A stretch of DNA of 64,000 nt, from contig NZ_QCZD01000003.1 of the NCBI RefSeq assembly GCF_003075045.1, positions 496,001-560,000 of the forward strand, written 5' to 3'. The stretch comes from Maribacter litoralis (lineage in GTDB: Bacteria; Bacteroidota; Bacteroidia; Flavobacteriales; Flavobacteriaceae). Positions within the stretch are counted from its first letter, which is position 1, and each line of letters begins with the position of its first letter. The notes below the pieces were generated by a model. It did no database searches. It was not told the DNA's origin and saw only the letters and a list, made by a program, of their open reading frames with translations. A program made the position numbers and the translations under genes. Of this stretch, positions 36,460 through 44,401 are shown piece after piece.

Positions 36460-37461
36460 ATGAACAAGGATGCTAAATTTGCGGTTTTAGGTGGTGGAAG
36501 TTGGGCTACGGCGATTGTTAAAATGCTGACCAACAACCAAGAACAGGTAGGCTGGTATATGAGAAATGCCGATGCAATCGAACATATAAAATCTCAAAAA
36601 CACAACCCTAATTATCTTACCTCGGTAGAATTTAAACCAGAACAATTGGTTTTGACCAATGATATAAATGAAGCTGTTAACTATGCCGATGTTTTAATTT
36701 TTGCGATCCCTTCCGCTTTTTTAGTAACTGAATTGAAGCACCTTACAGCGTCTTTACAGGAGAAAACCATTTTCTCTGCGATTAAAGGTATTGTACCGGA
36801 ATCTGGACTAATTGTTGGTGAACATTTTAATGAATTACATGCAATACCTTTTGAAAATATTGGAGTAATTACCGGTCCTTGCCATGCTGAAGAAGTTGCT
36901 ATGGAACGACTTTCTTATTTGACCATTGCCTGTGCAGATACCGAAAAAGCAGAATTGGTTGCCCAAAATTTGGCATGCGCATACATCAAAACGAGCATCA
37001 GTAAAGACATAATAGGAACTGAATATGCTGCCATGCTTAAAAATATTTATGCCATTGCAGCTGGTATTGCCCATGGGTTGGGATATGGCGACAACTTTCA
37101 GAGTGTTCTAATGAGTAATGCCATTCGTGAAATGAAGCGCTACACCAAGCGTATTCATAACCTAGACCGAAACATTAACAAATCTGCCTATTTAGGCGAT
37201 TTACTAGTAACGGGATATTCAATTTTTAGCCGTAATAGAATGTTCGGTAATATGATAGGAAAAGGGTACACAGTAAAAAGTGCACAAATGGAAATGAGTA
37301 TGATAGCCGAAGGATATTACGCCGCCAAAAGTGCCTATAACATAAAGGAGAACTTTACCAAAAAGGTAAAAACCCCTATAATTGATGCTGTTTATAAGGT
37401 GCTTTACGAAAACAAGAATCCAAAAAAGGTATTTCTAGACCTAACCGAAAAGCTCGATTAA
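36460..37461 (+). CDS. gpsA: NAD(P)H-dependent glycerol-3-phosphate dehydrogenase
   Basis: Reduces DHAP to sn-glycerol-3-phosphate for phospholipid synthesis. The Rossmann opening is AKFAVLGGGSWATAIVKML (residues 5-23), where Ala replaces the usual third Gly. Family marks are FAIPSAFLVTEL, SAIKGIVPESG, GVITGPCHAEEVA and the catalytic Lys region EYAAMLKNIYAIAAGIAHGL with GDN. Length 333 is normal. Its stop is interlocked (TTAA) with that of the catabolic glpD, so the biosynthetic and catabolic enzymes for the same metabolite face each other and would produce overlapping mRNAs. Confidence 0.95.
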   Translation: MNKDAKFAVLGGGSWATAIVKMLTNNQEQVGWYMRNADAIEHIKSQKHNPNYLTSVEFKPEQLVLTNDINEAVNYADVLIFAIPSAFLVTELKHLTASLQEKTIFSAIKGIVPESGLIVGEHFNELHAIPFENIGVITGPCHAEEVAMERLSYLTIACADTEKAELVAQNLACAYIKTSISKDIIGTEYAAMLKNIYAIAAGIAHGLGYGDNFQSVLMSNAIREMKRYTKRIHNLDRNINKSAYLGDLLVTGYSIFSRNRMFGNMIGKGYTVKSAQMEMSMIAEGYYAAKSAYNIKENFTKKVKTPIIDAVYKVLYENKNPKKVFLDLTEKLD

Positions 37462-39125
37462 CCTCTTTCTAAAGAGAAATCTGAGTGTTCTTTGATTTCC
37501 GCTAGTAATGTAGCTCGCCATTCTTCTACTATTAGGTCTGAGGTGCCAAACTTGTTTTTGAACTCTTTTAGCAAAGGTTCCATTAGTATTTTTACACTAT
37601 CGATATCAAAATATAACCTGCCGGTTCTTCTTATAAAGAAATCCATTGGGGTCTGCACCATTTCATAATCAATAGCAAATGACAATTCTGCCTTTGCCAA
37701 ACGAATGTATTTATCCGCTTCAACGATAGTAGCGTATGTTTCCAAAATCTTTTCTGTCTGTTTCCCATAATTGGTAACCAAAAACCAGGCATCATGTTTG
37801 GTGAAACCGTCTATTTTTATTCGATCATAAATCTCGTTGATGTATTTTTTTACGTGCTTGAATTTTTTAAAATCAACATTTCCGCATAGAAAAATTTTCT
37901 CGGTAAAACATTCTTTTAATTGCGTATTATAGTCTTCTTCCATTCTTTTGGAAATACGATCTACGACTCTTTCCGCCATTTTTCGGTAACCTGTTAACTT
38001 ACCGCCTGCTATACTTATTAATCCCGTATCCGAAACAAAGATTTCGTCTTTTCTAGATAGTTCTGATGCCGACTTACCTTCCTCATGAATCAGTGGTCGT
38101 AAACCGGCCCATGATGAAACAATATCATCTAATTCTAAATGAATATCAGGAAACATATTATTTACCGCAGAAATCAAATAAATTGCATCTGCAAGATCTG
38201 TTCTTACATGGTCTTTATTATCATTATAATTGGTATCGGTAGTACCTACGTACGTAATTTTTCCTCTGGGAATAGCGAACATCATTCTACCATCCGGTAT
38301 ATCAAAATAGACTGATTGTTTTACTGGTAGTTTTTCAAATGGAAATACTAAATGCACTCCTTTTGTTAAATGAAGTTGTTTTCCCTTTTTAGAATTATTT
38401 AAACTTCTAAGCTCATCTACCCAAGGTCCGGCAGCACTAATTACGTATTTAGATTTAATTGTAAATTCATTTCCGGTAAGTGCGTCAATAGCTTTTACCC
38501 CGGCAACTTTTTCATTATCGTACACAAAGTCTTTAACCTTTGCATAATTGAGTGCCTGTGCGCCGAACAATAAACTCGTTTTGATATTTTCAATGGTTAA
38601 ACGGGCATCATCTGTTCTATATTCAGCATAATAACCTGCTCCGTTCAATATTTTTTTTGGCAGTAAAGGCTCCAATTTCATGGCTTCCTTTTTCTCCAAC
38701 ATTTTTCGCTTATCATCGCCAGATACTTGTGCTAGAATATCATAAACCTTAAGCCCTATGGATGTTAACCATTTACCGTAAGAACCATTTTCAATTAAAG
38801 GCAATAACATTTTCTCGGGCAAGACCAAATGAGGAGCCAATTTATGTACTATGGCACGCTCAGAGCCCACTTCTTTTACCAACCAAAAATCGAACTGTTT
38901 CAAATATCGGAGTCCGCCATGTATCAATTTAGTAGATTTACTACTGGTACCCGAAGCAAAATCTCCTTTTTCTAAAAGCACCACCTTTAAACCACGCGAT
39001 GCAGCATCTAATGCAATACCCCCGCCTGTAATACCACCACCGATCACTACTAGGTCAAATTCTTCAGATGCTAGATTACCTATTGTCTTTTGACGTTCTA
39101 AATTTGTAAATTTTATATTTTCCAT
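37458..39125 (-). CDS. glpD: Aerobic FAD glycerol-3-phosphate dehydrogenase
   Basis: Oxidises sn-glycerol-3-phosphate to DHAP and passes electrons to quinone at the inner membrane. The FAD motif is FDLVVIGGGITGGGIALDAA (about 23-42), with the family phrases GDFASGTSSKSTKLIHGGLR and GTTDTNYNDNKDHVRTD, and SIAGGKLTGYRKMAERVVD near residue 372 before the C-terminal helical domain. Length 555 is normal for bacterial GlpD. It lies 127 bases downstream of glpK, probably in the same transcript. No glycerol facilitator (glpF) is found in the window. Confidence 0.95.
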   Translation of the reverse strand: MENIKFTNLERQKTIGNLASEEFDLVVIGGGITGGGIALDAASRGLKVVLLEKGDFASGTSSKSTKLIHGGLRYLKQFDFWLVKEVGSERAIVHKLAPHLVLPEKMLLPLIENGSYGKWLTSIGLKVYDILAQVSGDDKRKMLEKKEAMKLEPLLPKKILNGAGYYAEYRTDDARLTIENIKTSLLFGAQALNYAKVKDFVYDNEKVAGVKAIDALTGNEFTIKSKYVISAAGPWVDELRSLNNSKKGKQLHLTKGVHLVFPFEKLPVKQSVYFDIPDGRMMFAIPRGKITYVGTTDTNYNDNKDHVRTDLADAIYLISAVNNMFPDIHLELDDIVSSWAGLRPLIHEEGKSASELSRKDEIFVSDTGLISIAGGKLTGYRKMAERVVDRISKRMEEDYNTQLKECFTEKIFLCGNVDFKKFKHVKKYINEIYDRIKIDGFTKHDAWFLVTNYGKQTEKILETYATIVEADKYIRLAKAELSFAIDYEMVQTPMDFFIRRTGRLYFDIDSVKILMEPLLKEFKNKFGTSDLIVEEWRATLLAEIKEHSDFSLERG

Positions 39126-39252
39126 AGGTAGTATGTATTTGAATTAGTAGACCGGACTTACTCTAAAAGTCATGACAAAAAATCAAAGATAGTATGACGG
39201 GAATCCTATTTTATGCTCTAAAGAATTAATTAATTGTAAAATCAATGTGTAT

Positions 39253-40743
39253 TTACTCTTCGTCTTCCCAGCCCTTTGTACGTTCTACAGCTTTTTGCCA
39301 CTTTTTGTACAAGCGCTTTCTTTTTACGCGATCAAACGTTGGCTTAAAAATTTTATTCATGGGTCGGGTTTCATCAATATCAGATTGTTTCCAGAACCCA
39401 ACATGTATTCCGGCTAAGAATGCCGCACCCATTGCGGTAGATTCGATTATTTCTGGACGGTGTACTTCAGAATCTAGAATATCGGCTTGAAATTGCATTA
39501 AATGATCATTTGCACAAGCACCACCATCTACTCTTAAATTTTTGAGTTGAATACCAGAATCATCTTCCATTGCCTTTAAGATATCTTTTGTTTGGTATGC
39601 GAGTGCCTCTAAAGTTGCCTTTGCCAAATGTGCTTTACCGGTATCCCTTGTTAAGCCAAATACCGCTCCCCTGGCATACATATCCCAATATGGTGCTCCA
39701 AGTCCTGCAAATGCGGGTACGACATACACCGGATTTTCACCTTCGATAGAGTTTGCCAATTCTTCGGTCTCCTTTGCTTCTTCAATAAGTTCTAAACCAT
39801 CGCGTAGCCATTGTATAGCGGCACCGGCAATAAATATACTGCCTTCAAGTGCATAATACACTTTACCGTCCAATCCATAGGCTATTGTGGTTAAAAGACC
39901 ATTTTTTGAAAATTGAGGGTTCTCGCCCGTATTCATCAGCATGAAACAACCGGTACCATATGTGTTTTTTGCCGACCCTTTTTTGAAGCATGCCTGACCG
40001 AACAACGCCGCTTGTTGATCACCTGCAATACCAGCTATGGGTATTTTTACTCCCTCTATTTCAAAATCCCCAAAATGTGCCGATGACGGCTTTACTTCTG
40101 GTAGCATAGTTTTAGGTATGCCCAACACCTTTAACATTTTATCGTCCCATACAAGGTTTACGATGTCATAGATCATGGTACGCGATACATTGGTATAATC
40201 CGTTACATGCTTATGGCCATTGGTCATATTCCAAACCAACCAGGTATCTATGGTTCCCATTAAGAGATCGCCTGCCTCTGCCTTATGTTTTGCACCTTCT
40301 ACATTGTCCAATATCCACTTTACCTTAGTCCCAGAAAAATAGGAATCTATAACCAACCCTGTAGTTTTCTTTACATGCTCTGTAAGTCCGCTCTTTTTAA
40401 GATGTTGGCAAATATCCGCTGTACGTTTATCTTGCCAGACAATGGCATTATAAACGGGTTCGCCAGTATTATTGTCCCAAACCACAGTAGTTTCCCTTTG
40501 GTTGGTGATTCCAATACCAACAATTTCCGAAGGTTTTACCTTCTCTTTTTTAAGGAGCTCTTCCAAAACTGCCATTTGAGTCGACAAAATCTCTTTTGGA
40601 TCATGTTCTACCCACCCCGATTTTGGAAAAATTTGTTTAAATTCTTTCTGAACCATTCCATTAATGGTTCCATCATGGTCTACCAATAAAGCCCTAGAGC
40701 TTGTAGTACCTTGATCTAACGATATTATAAATTGCCTTGACAT
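39253..40743 (-). CDS. glpK: Glycerol kinase
   Basis: ATP-dependent phosphorylation of glycerol, FGGY kinase family. It begins [20 protein letters not shown] and contains [20 protein letters not shown], the [15 protein letters not shown] phosphate loop region, [14 protein letters not shown] and [15 protein letters not shown]. Length 496 is normal. It has a good promoter candidate at 40760-40790 and is followed by glpD on the same strand, an ordinary glycerol-catabolic unit. No regulator gene is adjacent. Confidence 0.96.
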   Translation of the reverse strand: MSRQFIISLDQGTTSSRALLVDHDGTINGMVQKEFKQIFPKSGWVEHDPKEILSTQMAVLEELLKKEKVKPSEIVGIGITNQRETTVVWDNNTGEPVYNAIVWQDKRTADICQHLKKSGLTEHVKKTTGLVIDSYFSGTKVKWILDNVEGAKHKAEAGDLLMGTIDTWLVWNMTNGHKHVTDYTNVSRTMIYDIVNLVWDDKMLKVLGIPKTMLPEVKPSSAHFGDFEIEGVKIPIAGIAGDQQAALFGQACFKKGSAKNTYGTGCFMLMNTGENPQFSKNGLLTTIAYGLDGKVYYALEGSIFIAGAAIQWLRDGLELIEEAKETEELANSIEGENPVYVVPAFAGLGAPYWDMYARGAVFGLTRDTGKAHLAKATLEALAYQTKDILKAMEDDSGIQLKNLRVDGGACANDHLMQFQADILDSEVHRPEIIESTAMGAAFLAGIHVGFWKQSDIDETRPMNKIFKPTFDRVKRKRLYKKWQKAVERTKGWEDEE

Positions 40744-40759
40744 GTGCTTGAGTTTTCTT

Positions 40760-40790
40760 TAAATATAGCAGATTTAAAACCCAATTCAAA
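40760..40790 (-). promoter_or_regulatory. Candidate glpK promoter
   Basis: On the minus strand TTTG (40787-40790) is followed after 19 bases by TATATTTA (40760-40767), close to the Bacteroidota TTTG-19-TAnnTTTG pattern with one mismatch. The start site would be near 40754, giving a leader of about 10 bases. Confidence 0.55.
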
Positions 40791-40888
40791 CATCAAAAAT
40801 CTAATGGACCAAGTATATTTCTATTCAAGATAATTTCTCTACCTGTACACCTTAGGAAGCTCTTTTACCTAATAGAATTGCGTAGTAA

Positions 40889-41245
40889 TTACTTTATAAA
40901 TTCTTTTTCCAAGAAGTAAGAGACAATGGCTTCTTTCATGAGCACAGTTTGCTCACCAGCTTTTAGAGAAGGTAGTTCCTCTAACACATTGTAATGCGGC
41001 CAGCCATCTTCATCAAAAAAGCTAAATTCATAAAAACCGTAAGGTTCTAACAAACGGCAAATGGCAATATGCATAAGGTCTAACTTATCGTCTTTCTTAT
41101 ACTTTCTATGATACTGCCCTAACTCTTGAACGCCTACTAAATAAATAATAGCATCTAGCTCTAAAGGGTCGCCATCAGAAAATTTTTCAGATAGTTTTTC
41201 AACCAAATAATCCCAACGTTCTTTTAATTGTGTATCCCTTGCCAT
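40889..41245 (-). CDS. Conserved hypothetical protein, 118 residues
   Basis: I do not recognise a named domain. The protein is soluble, helical and acidic, without signal peptide or membrane segment: MARDTQLKERWDYLVEKLSE at the N-terminus, DGDPLELDAIIYLVGVQELG at about 24-43, and an aromatic patch GFYEFSFFDEDGWPHYN near 70-86. It is divergent from cvpA across a 78-base gap, with normal base composition, and has the look of a conserved cytoplasmic flavobacterial protein. Function unknown. Confidence 0.7.
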   Translation of the reverse strand: MARDTQLKERWDYLVEKLSEKFSDGDPLELDAIIYLVGVQELGQYHRKYKKDDKLDLMHIAICRLLEPYGFYEFSFFDEDGWPHYNVLEELPSLKAGEQTVLMKEAIVSYFLEKEFIK

Positions 41246-41274
41246 AACATCCTACAATCTACTATAATTTAGAC

Positions 41275-41307
41275 TTTGCAAAGGTACAAATCAAAGTTCT
41301 ATATTTG
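41275..41307 (+). promoter_or_regulatory. Candidate cvpA promoter
   Basis: TTTG at 41275-41278 and an exact TATATTTG at 41300-41307 are separated by 21 bases. The start would fall near 41312, about 12 bases before the cvpA ATG. It is one of the best promoter matches in the window. Confidence 0.6.
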
Positions 41308-41323
41308 TTAAAACACTTTGTGA

Positions 41324-41848
41324 ATGGGACTTTTAGATATTTTACTGGGATTACCTTTAATATGGGGTCTGTGGAAAGGGTATAAAAATGGTCTTTTTAT
41401 GGAAATCGCCTCTATTGTTGCTTTAATAGCGGGTATTTTCGGAGCTATTCATTTTTCATATATCACTGGTAATTATTTGTCTGAACACTTAAATTGGAAT
41501 GAGCGAAATATGAGTATCATTGCTTTTATTATCACTTTGGTCCTTATAATTATAGTGGTGAACTTAGCAGGTAAATTATTGACCAAAGTTGCCAATTTTG
41601 CCATGCTAGGATGGTTGAACAAAATTGCAGGTGGAATTTTTGGCACCTTGAAAGTGGCTATTCTTTTAGGGGCAGCATTTATATTTTTTGATCGAATGGA
41701 TGCTACCTTTAGCATTCTATCCGTAGAAACTAAAAAAGAATCTATTCTTTACCAACCAATAAAAGATATTGGGGCTTTAATTTTCGATACGGTTCTAAAG
41801 ACCGAAGTACTACCAGAAGAGTCATCAGACGAATCGATGACTATATAA
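41324..41848 (+). CDS. CvpA family membrane protein
   Basis: Inner-membrane protein with four predicted helices. It begins MGLLDILLGLPLIWGLWKGY, the family's opening, and shows NGLFMEIASIVALIAGIFGA, a long third helix around NMSIIAFIITLVLIIIVVNL, and GWLNKIAGGIFGTLKVAILL. Length 174. CvpA proteins are linked to colicin V export and bile or envelope stress, without a settled biochemical role. The C-terminal tail (EVLPEESSDESMTI) is acidic. It has its own promoter and is separated from the CAP lipoprotein genes by 190 bases in which I see nothing definite. Confidence 0.85.
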   Translation: MGLLDILLGLPLIWGLWKGYKNGLFMEIASIVALIAGIFGAIHFSYITGNYLSEHLNWNERNMSIIAFIITLVLIIIVVNLAGKLLTKVANFAMLGWLNKIAGGIFGTLKVAILLGAAFIFFDRMDATFSILSVETKKESILYQPIKDIGALIFDTVLKTEVLPEESSDESMTI

Positions 41849-42041
41849 TTTTCATCGTTCAATAATCTTACATATTATACACTTTATCGAATAAGCGACT
41901 TGGTTGATGCCCTGCAATTTATTTTTATTTAATATTACTATATCGATAACCCAAATCGAGAAAAAAGAGAACTTAGAACATTCTCGTATTATCTTACCTA
42001 CTTCGCTACGCCGAGAGGCTATTTAATTAAAAGACACCTAT

Positions 42042-42521
42042 ATGAAAATGAGATTGCTTTATGCGGTCCCTGTCTTTTTATTACTATTTCTTGGTTCTTG
42101 TACCAGCGAATCTATTGACGAAACGCCTGTATTGGAAGCTGAAAATGTTTTAATTATAGAACAGGACCTTCTTGATATTGTTAACGACCATCGTTTAAGC
42201 CTAAATGCCAATACACTACAATTTAGCGATGTGGCTTATAAATATGCGAACCTACATACCGATTACATGATTTCAAAAGGTAGCATTAGCCACGATAACT
42301 TTAGTTCACGTGCTGCACAGATAGATTCTGAAATATCTGTAGAAATGGTAGCGGAGAATGTTGCCAAAGATTATGATACCGCCCTAGAAGCTTTTGAAGG
42401 TTGGTATAATAGCAGCAGTCATAAAAAAACTATGGAGGGCGATTTTAGCCATACAGCAATTAGTGTAAAAAAAGATGAATTGGGTAATTATTACTTTACT
42501 CAACTCTTCTATAAACAGTAA
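42042..42521 (+). CDS. CAP/SCP-domain lipoprotein, copy 1
   Basis: Secreted CAP superfamily protein of unknown function. It has a lipoprotein signal (MKMRLLYAVPVFLLLFLGSC, Cys20). The CAP domain (about 38-159) shows the cavity residues: His72 in NLHTDYMISKG, His84 in SISHDNF, Glu105 in VAENVAK and His127 in WYNSSSHKKTMEG. The tail is YYFTQLFYKQ. Length 159. A second CAP lipoprotein follows at 42793, and the two share HTDYMIS, SHDNF, VAENVA and YFTQLF, so they are tandem paralogues. Some CAP proteins bind lipids or act as proteases; nothing here shows which. Confidence 0.85.
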   Translation: MKMRLLYAVPVFLLLFLGSCTSESIDETPVLEAENVLIIEQDLLDIVNDHRLSLNANTLQFSDVAYKYANLHTDYMISKGSISHDNFSSRAAQIDSEISVEMVAENVAKDYDTALEAFEGWYNSSSHKKTMEGDFSHTAISVKKDELGNYYFTQLFYKQ

Positions 42522-42664
42522 TAATATTTTTTTCAACTCCTTATTCAGGAATATCCAACGCTCGATCATGACTGCTTCGGGATGACATGTTCGGTTTTGT
42601 AGATAAAGTGGGAAAAATCATATTAAACGCACTTTTTTACGATATAATTATATATGTATTTTAC

Positions 42665-42702
42665 CGATGAGCACTTCTATTTCAATTAGATGCAGCTCAT
42701 CG
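42665..42702. other. Hairpin between the two CAP genes
   Basis: CGATGAGC (42665-42672) and GCTCATCG (42695-42702) form an 8-base-pair stem with a 22-base loop, followed by AATATTTT. It could end the first CAP transcript or form a leader structure for the second gene. The T run is weak. The rest of this 270-base gap carries only a promoter box. Confidence 0.4.
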
Positions 42703-42732
42703 AATATTTTACCCTATCTATAGATGTTCTTC

Positions 42733-42762
42733 TTTTTAAGCTTACTCACTAAACTACTTTTG
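42733..42762 (+). promoter_or_regulatory. Candidate promoter of the second CAP gene
   Basis: TACTTTTG at 42755-42762 matches TAnnTTTG exactly, with a T-rich upstream stretch (TTTTT, 42733-42737) 17 bases away in place of TTTG. The start would fall near 42767, a 25-base leader before the ATG at 42793. It suggests the two CAP genes can be expressed separately. Confidence 0.45.
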
Positions 42763-42792
42763 GCACTCAATAAGACAACAACTATTCCCCCT

Positions 42793-43299
42793 ATGAAAAT
42801 TAAATTTCCTTTCTTAATAGTATTAGTCATCACATTATCATCTTGTTCAAATTATGAGAATTTCGCAGGTTACGAAAGCACTTCTGAAGATTCCCTAGAG
42901 CAATATACTTTAGCCACTTCAAATAGTCACAGTACCTTAGAAGCCGAGCTTTTTCAGATGATAAATTCCTATAGAGCCAGTATTGGTTTAAATGCAATGG
43001 AATTTGAAAGTGCTACGTACTATTACGCAACGCTTCATACCGATTATATGATATCTCTAGGAAAAACAAGCCATGACAACTTTACCCAAAGAGCTGAGAA
43101 TATCGCAAAAAGAACCGGGGCAGTATTTGTTGCAGAAAATGTAGCACGTAACTACGATACTATTAATGAAGCTTTTGAAGCTTGGTTAGATAGCCCAGGG
43201 CATAGGGTAAATATTGAAGGAGACTATAATTACTCTGCCATAAGTATCAATGAAAACAATAATGGCGACCTCTATTTTACACAACTATTTTTTAGATAA
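42793..43299 (+). CDS. CAP/SCP-domain lipoprotein, copy 2
   Basis: Tandem paralogue of the gene at 42042. The ATG at 42793 gives a lipoprotein signal (MKIKFPFLIVLVITLSSC, Cys18); an in-frame start 23 codons earlier lacks one. The CAP domain (about 47-168) has His82 (TLHTDYMISLG), His94 (TSHDNFTQRAENI), Glu115 (VAENVARN) and His137 (WLDSPGHRVNIEG), and keeps the canonical SPGHR that copy 1 has lost (SSSHK). Length 168. It probably has its own promoter and ends at a strong terminator. Confidence 0.86.
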   Translation: MKIKFPFLIVLVITLSSCSNYENFAGYESTSEDSLEQYTLATSNSHSTLEAELFQMINSYRASIGLNAMEFESATYYYATLHTDYMISLGKTSHDNFTQRAENIAKRTGAVFVAENVARNYDTINEAFEAWLDSPGHRVNIEGDYNYSAISINENNNGDLYFTQLFFR

Positions 43300-43324
43300 A
43301 AAACGCAGAATCTATTTTTAAGAT

Positions 43325-43350
43325 GCCTTTGTAATACAAAGGCTTTTTTT
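43325..43350 (+). terminator. Terminator after the second CAP gene
   Basis: Perfect palindrome GCCTTTGTA-A-TACAAAGGC at 43325-43343 followed by seven T. It lies 25 bases after the CAP stop and 60 bases before the dioxygenase gene, so it separates the two units. Confidence 0.88.
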
Positions 43351-43409
43351 ATGCTTAACTTTTGGGTGAAAAATAATCGTTTATTTAACTTTCAATTAAT
43401 TTCACTGAA

Positions 43410-43946
43410 ATGAGTATACAAGCACCATTTAATCTCAACAAATGGATAGAGGAAAACAGAGCTTCACTAAAGCCACCTGTCGGTAATAAAAACTTATATA
43501 AAGACGCTGGCGATTATATTGTTATGATCGTTGCCGGACCAAACGCACGAAAAGATTATCATTATAATGAGACCGAAGAGTTGTTTTATCAACTAGAAGG
43601 CCAAATTGAGGTTCATATTCAAGAAGACGGTAAAAAAAGAACTATGCAGTTAGGACCTGGAGACATGTACCTACACCCTGCCAAAGTACCACACTCACCG
43701 GTGCGGAAAGAAGGATCTATTGGTTTAGTCATTGAAAGAAAAAGAGCCAGTATGAACGTTGATGATGGTTTGCTATGGTTCTGCGATAATTGTAACCATA
43801 AACTCTATGAAGCTTATTTTACCCTTCATGATATCGAAAAGGATTTTCTATCACACTTCAAACATTTTTATAGTTCAAAAGAGTTAAGAACTTGTGACAA
43901 TTGCGGTACGGTAATGCCTGTTGATGAACGTTTTATAGCTAAATAA
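43410..43946 (+). CDS. 3-Hydroxyanthranilate 3,4-dioxygenase
   Basis: Cupin Fe(II) dioxygenase opening the ring of 3-hydroxyanthranilate to an aminocarboxymuconate semialdehyde, on the way to quinolinate and NAD or to catabolism. The iron ligands are His51, Glu57 and His95, the same positions as in the characterised bacterial enzyme, and substrate arginines Arg47 and Arg99 are present. A C-terminal rubredoxin-like site has Cys125, Cys128, Cys162 and Cys165. Length 178. It is followed after 2 bases by a DUF1304 membrane protein gene. Tryptophan dioxygenase of the same pathway is at 2818-3789; other steps are not in the window. Confidence 0.95.
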   Translation: MSIQAPFNLNKWIEENRASLKPPVGNKNLYKDAGDYIVMIVAGPNARKDYHYNETEELFYQLEGQIEVHIQEDGKKRTMQLGPGDMYLHPAKVPHSPVRKEGSIGLVIERKRASMNVDDGLLWFCDNCNHKLYEAYFTLHDIEKDFLSHFKHFYSSKELRTCDNCGTVMPVDERFIAK

Positions 43947-43948
43947 GA

Positions 43949-44311
43949 ATGATAATAGCAGCAAAAACAATAACCGCACTTGTAGCTCTAATACATGTAT
44001 ATATTCTATGGATAGAAATGTTTGCATGGACTACTACTGGAAGAAAAGTCTTTAGAAATTTTCCAAAAGATTTATTTATCCCCACTAAACAAATGGCAGC
44101 AAACCAAGGTCTATACAATGGTTTTCTTGCTGCAGGTTTAATTTGGTCATTACTAATTCCTGATGTTGACTGGTCACGTAATGTTGCCCTTTTCTTTTTA
44201 GGCTGTGTTACCGTTGCGGGTATTTATGGCGCTATTTCGGTCAGTAAAAAGATATTTATAGTTCAAAGTATACCTGCACTTATAGGAATACTTTTATGGT
44301 CGATTCTTTAA
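43949..44311 (+). CDS. DUF1304 membrane protein
   Basis: A 120-residue protein with four membrane helices and no known function. It matches DUF1304: KTITALVALIHVYILWIEMF, the WTTTGRKVFR phrase, a hydrophilic FPKDLFIPTKQMAANQGLYN loop, and two closing helices. It begins 2 bases after the 3-hydroxyanthranilate dioxygenase stop and would be co-transcribed, which suggests a link to tryptophan breakdown, although DUF1304 genes occur in many contexts. The aldehyde dehydrogenase follows 90 bases later. Confidence 0.85.
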   Translation: MIIAAKTITALVALIHVYILWIEMFAWTTTGRKVFRNFPKDLFIPTKQMAANQGLYNGFLAAGLIWSLLIPDVDWSRNVALFFLGCVTVAGIYGAISVSKKIFIVQSIPALIGILLWSIL

Positions 44312-44401
44312 ATTTTCTTAGTTGTAATTAGTTCTTTCTAGAGATAAAATTCTTTGTATTTTTGTAATATATCTAACATTAATTGCATAAAAAGTTATAA
44401 A

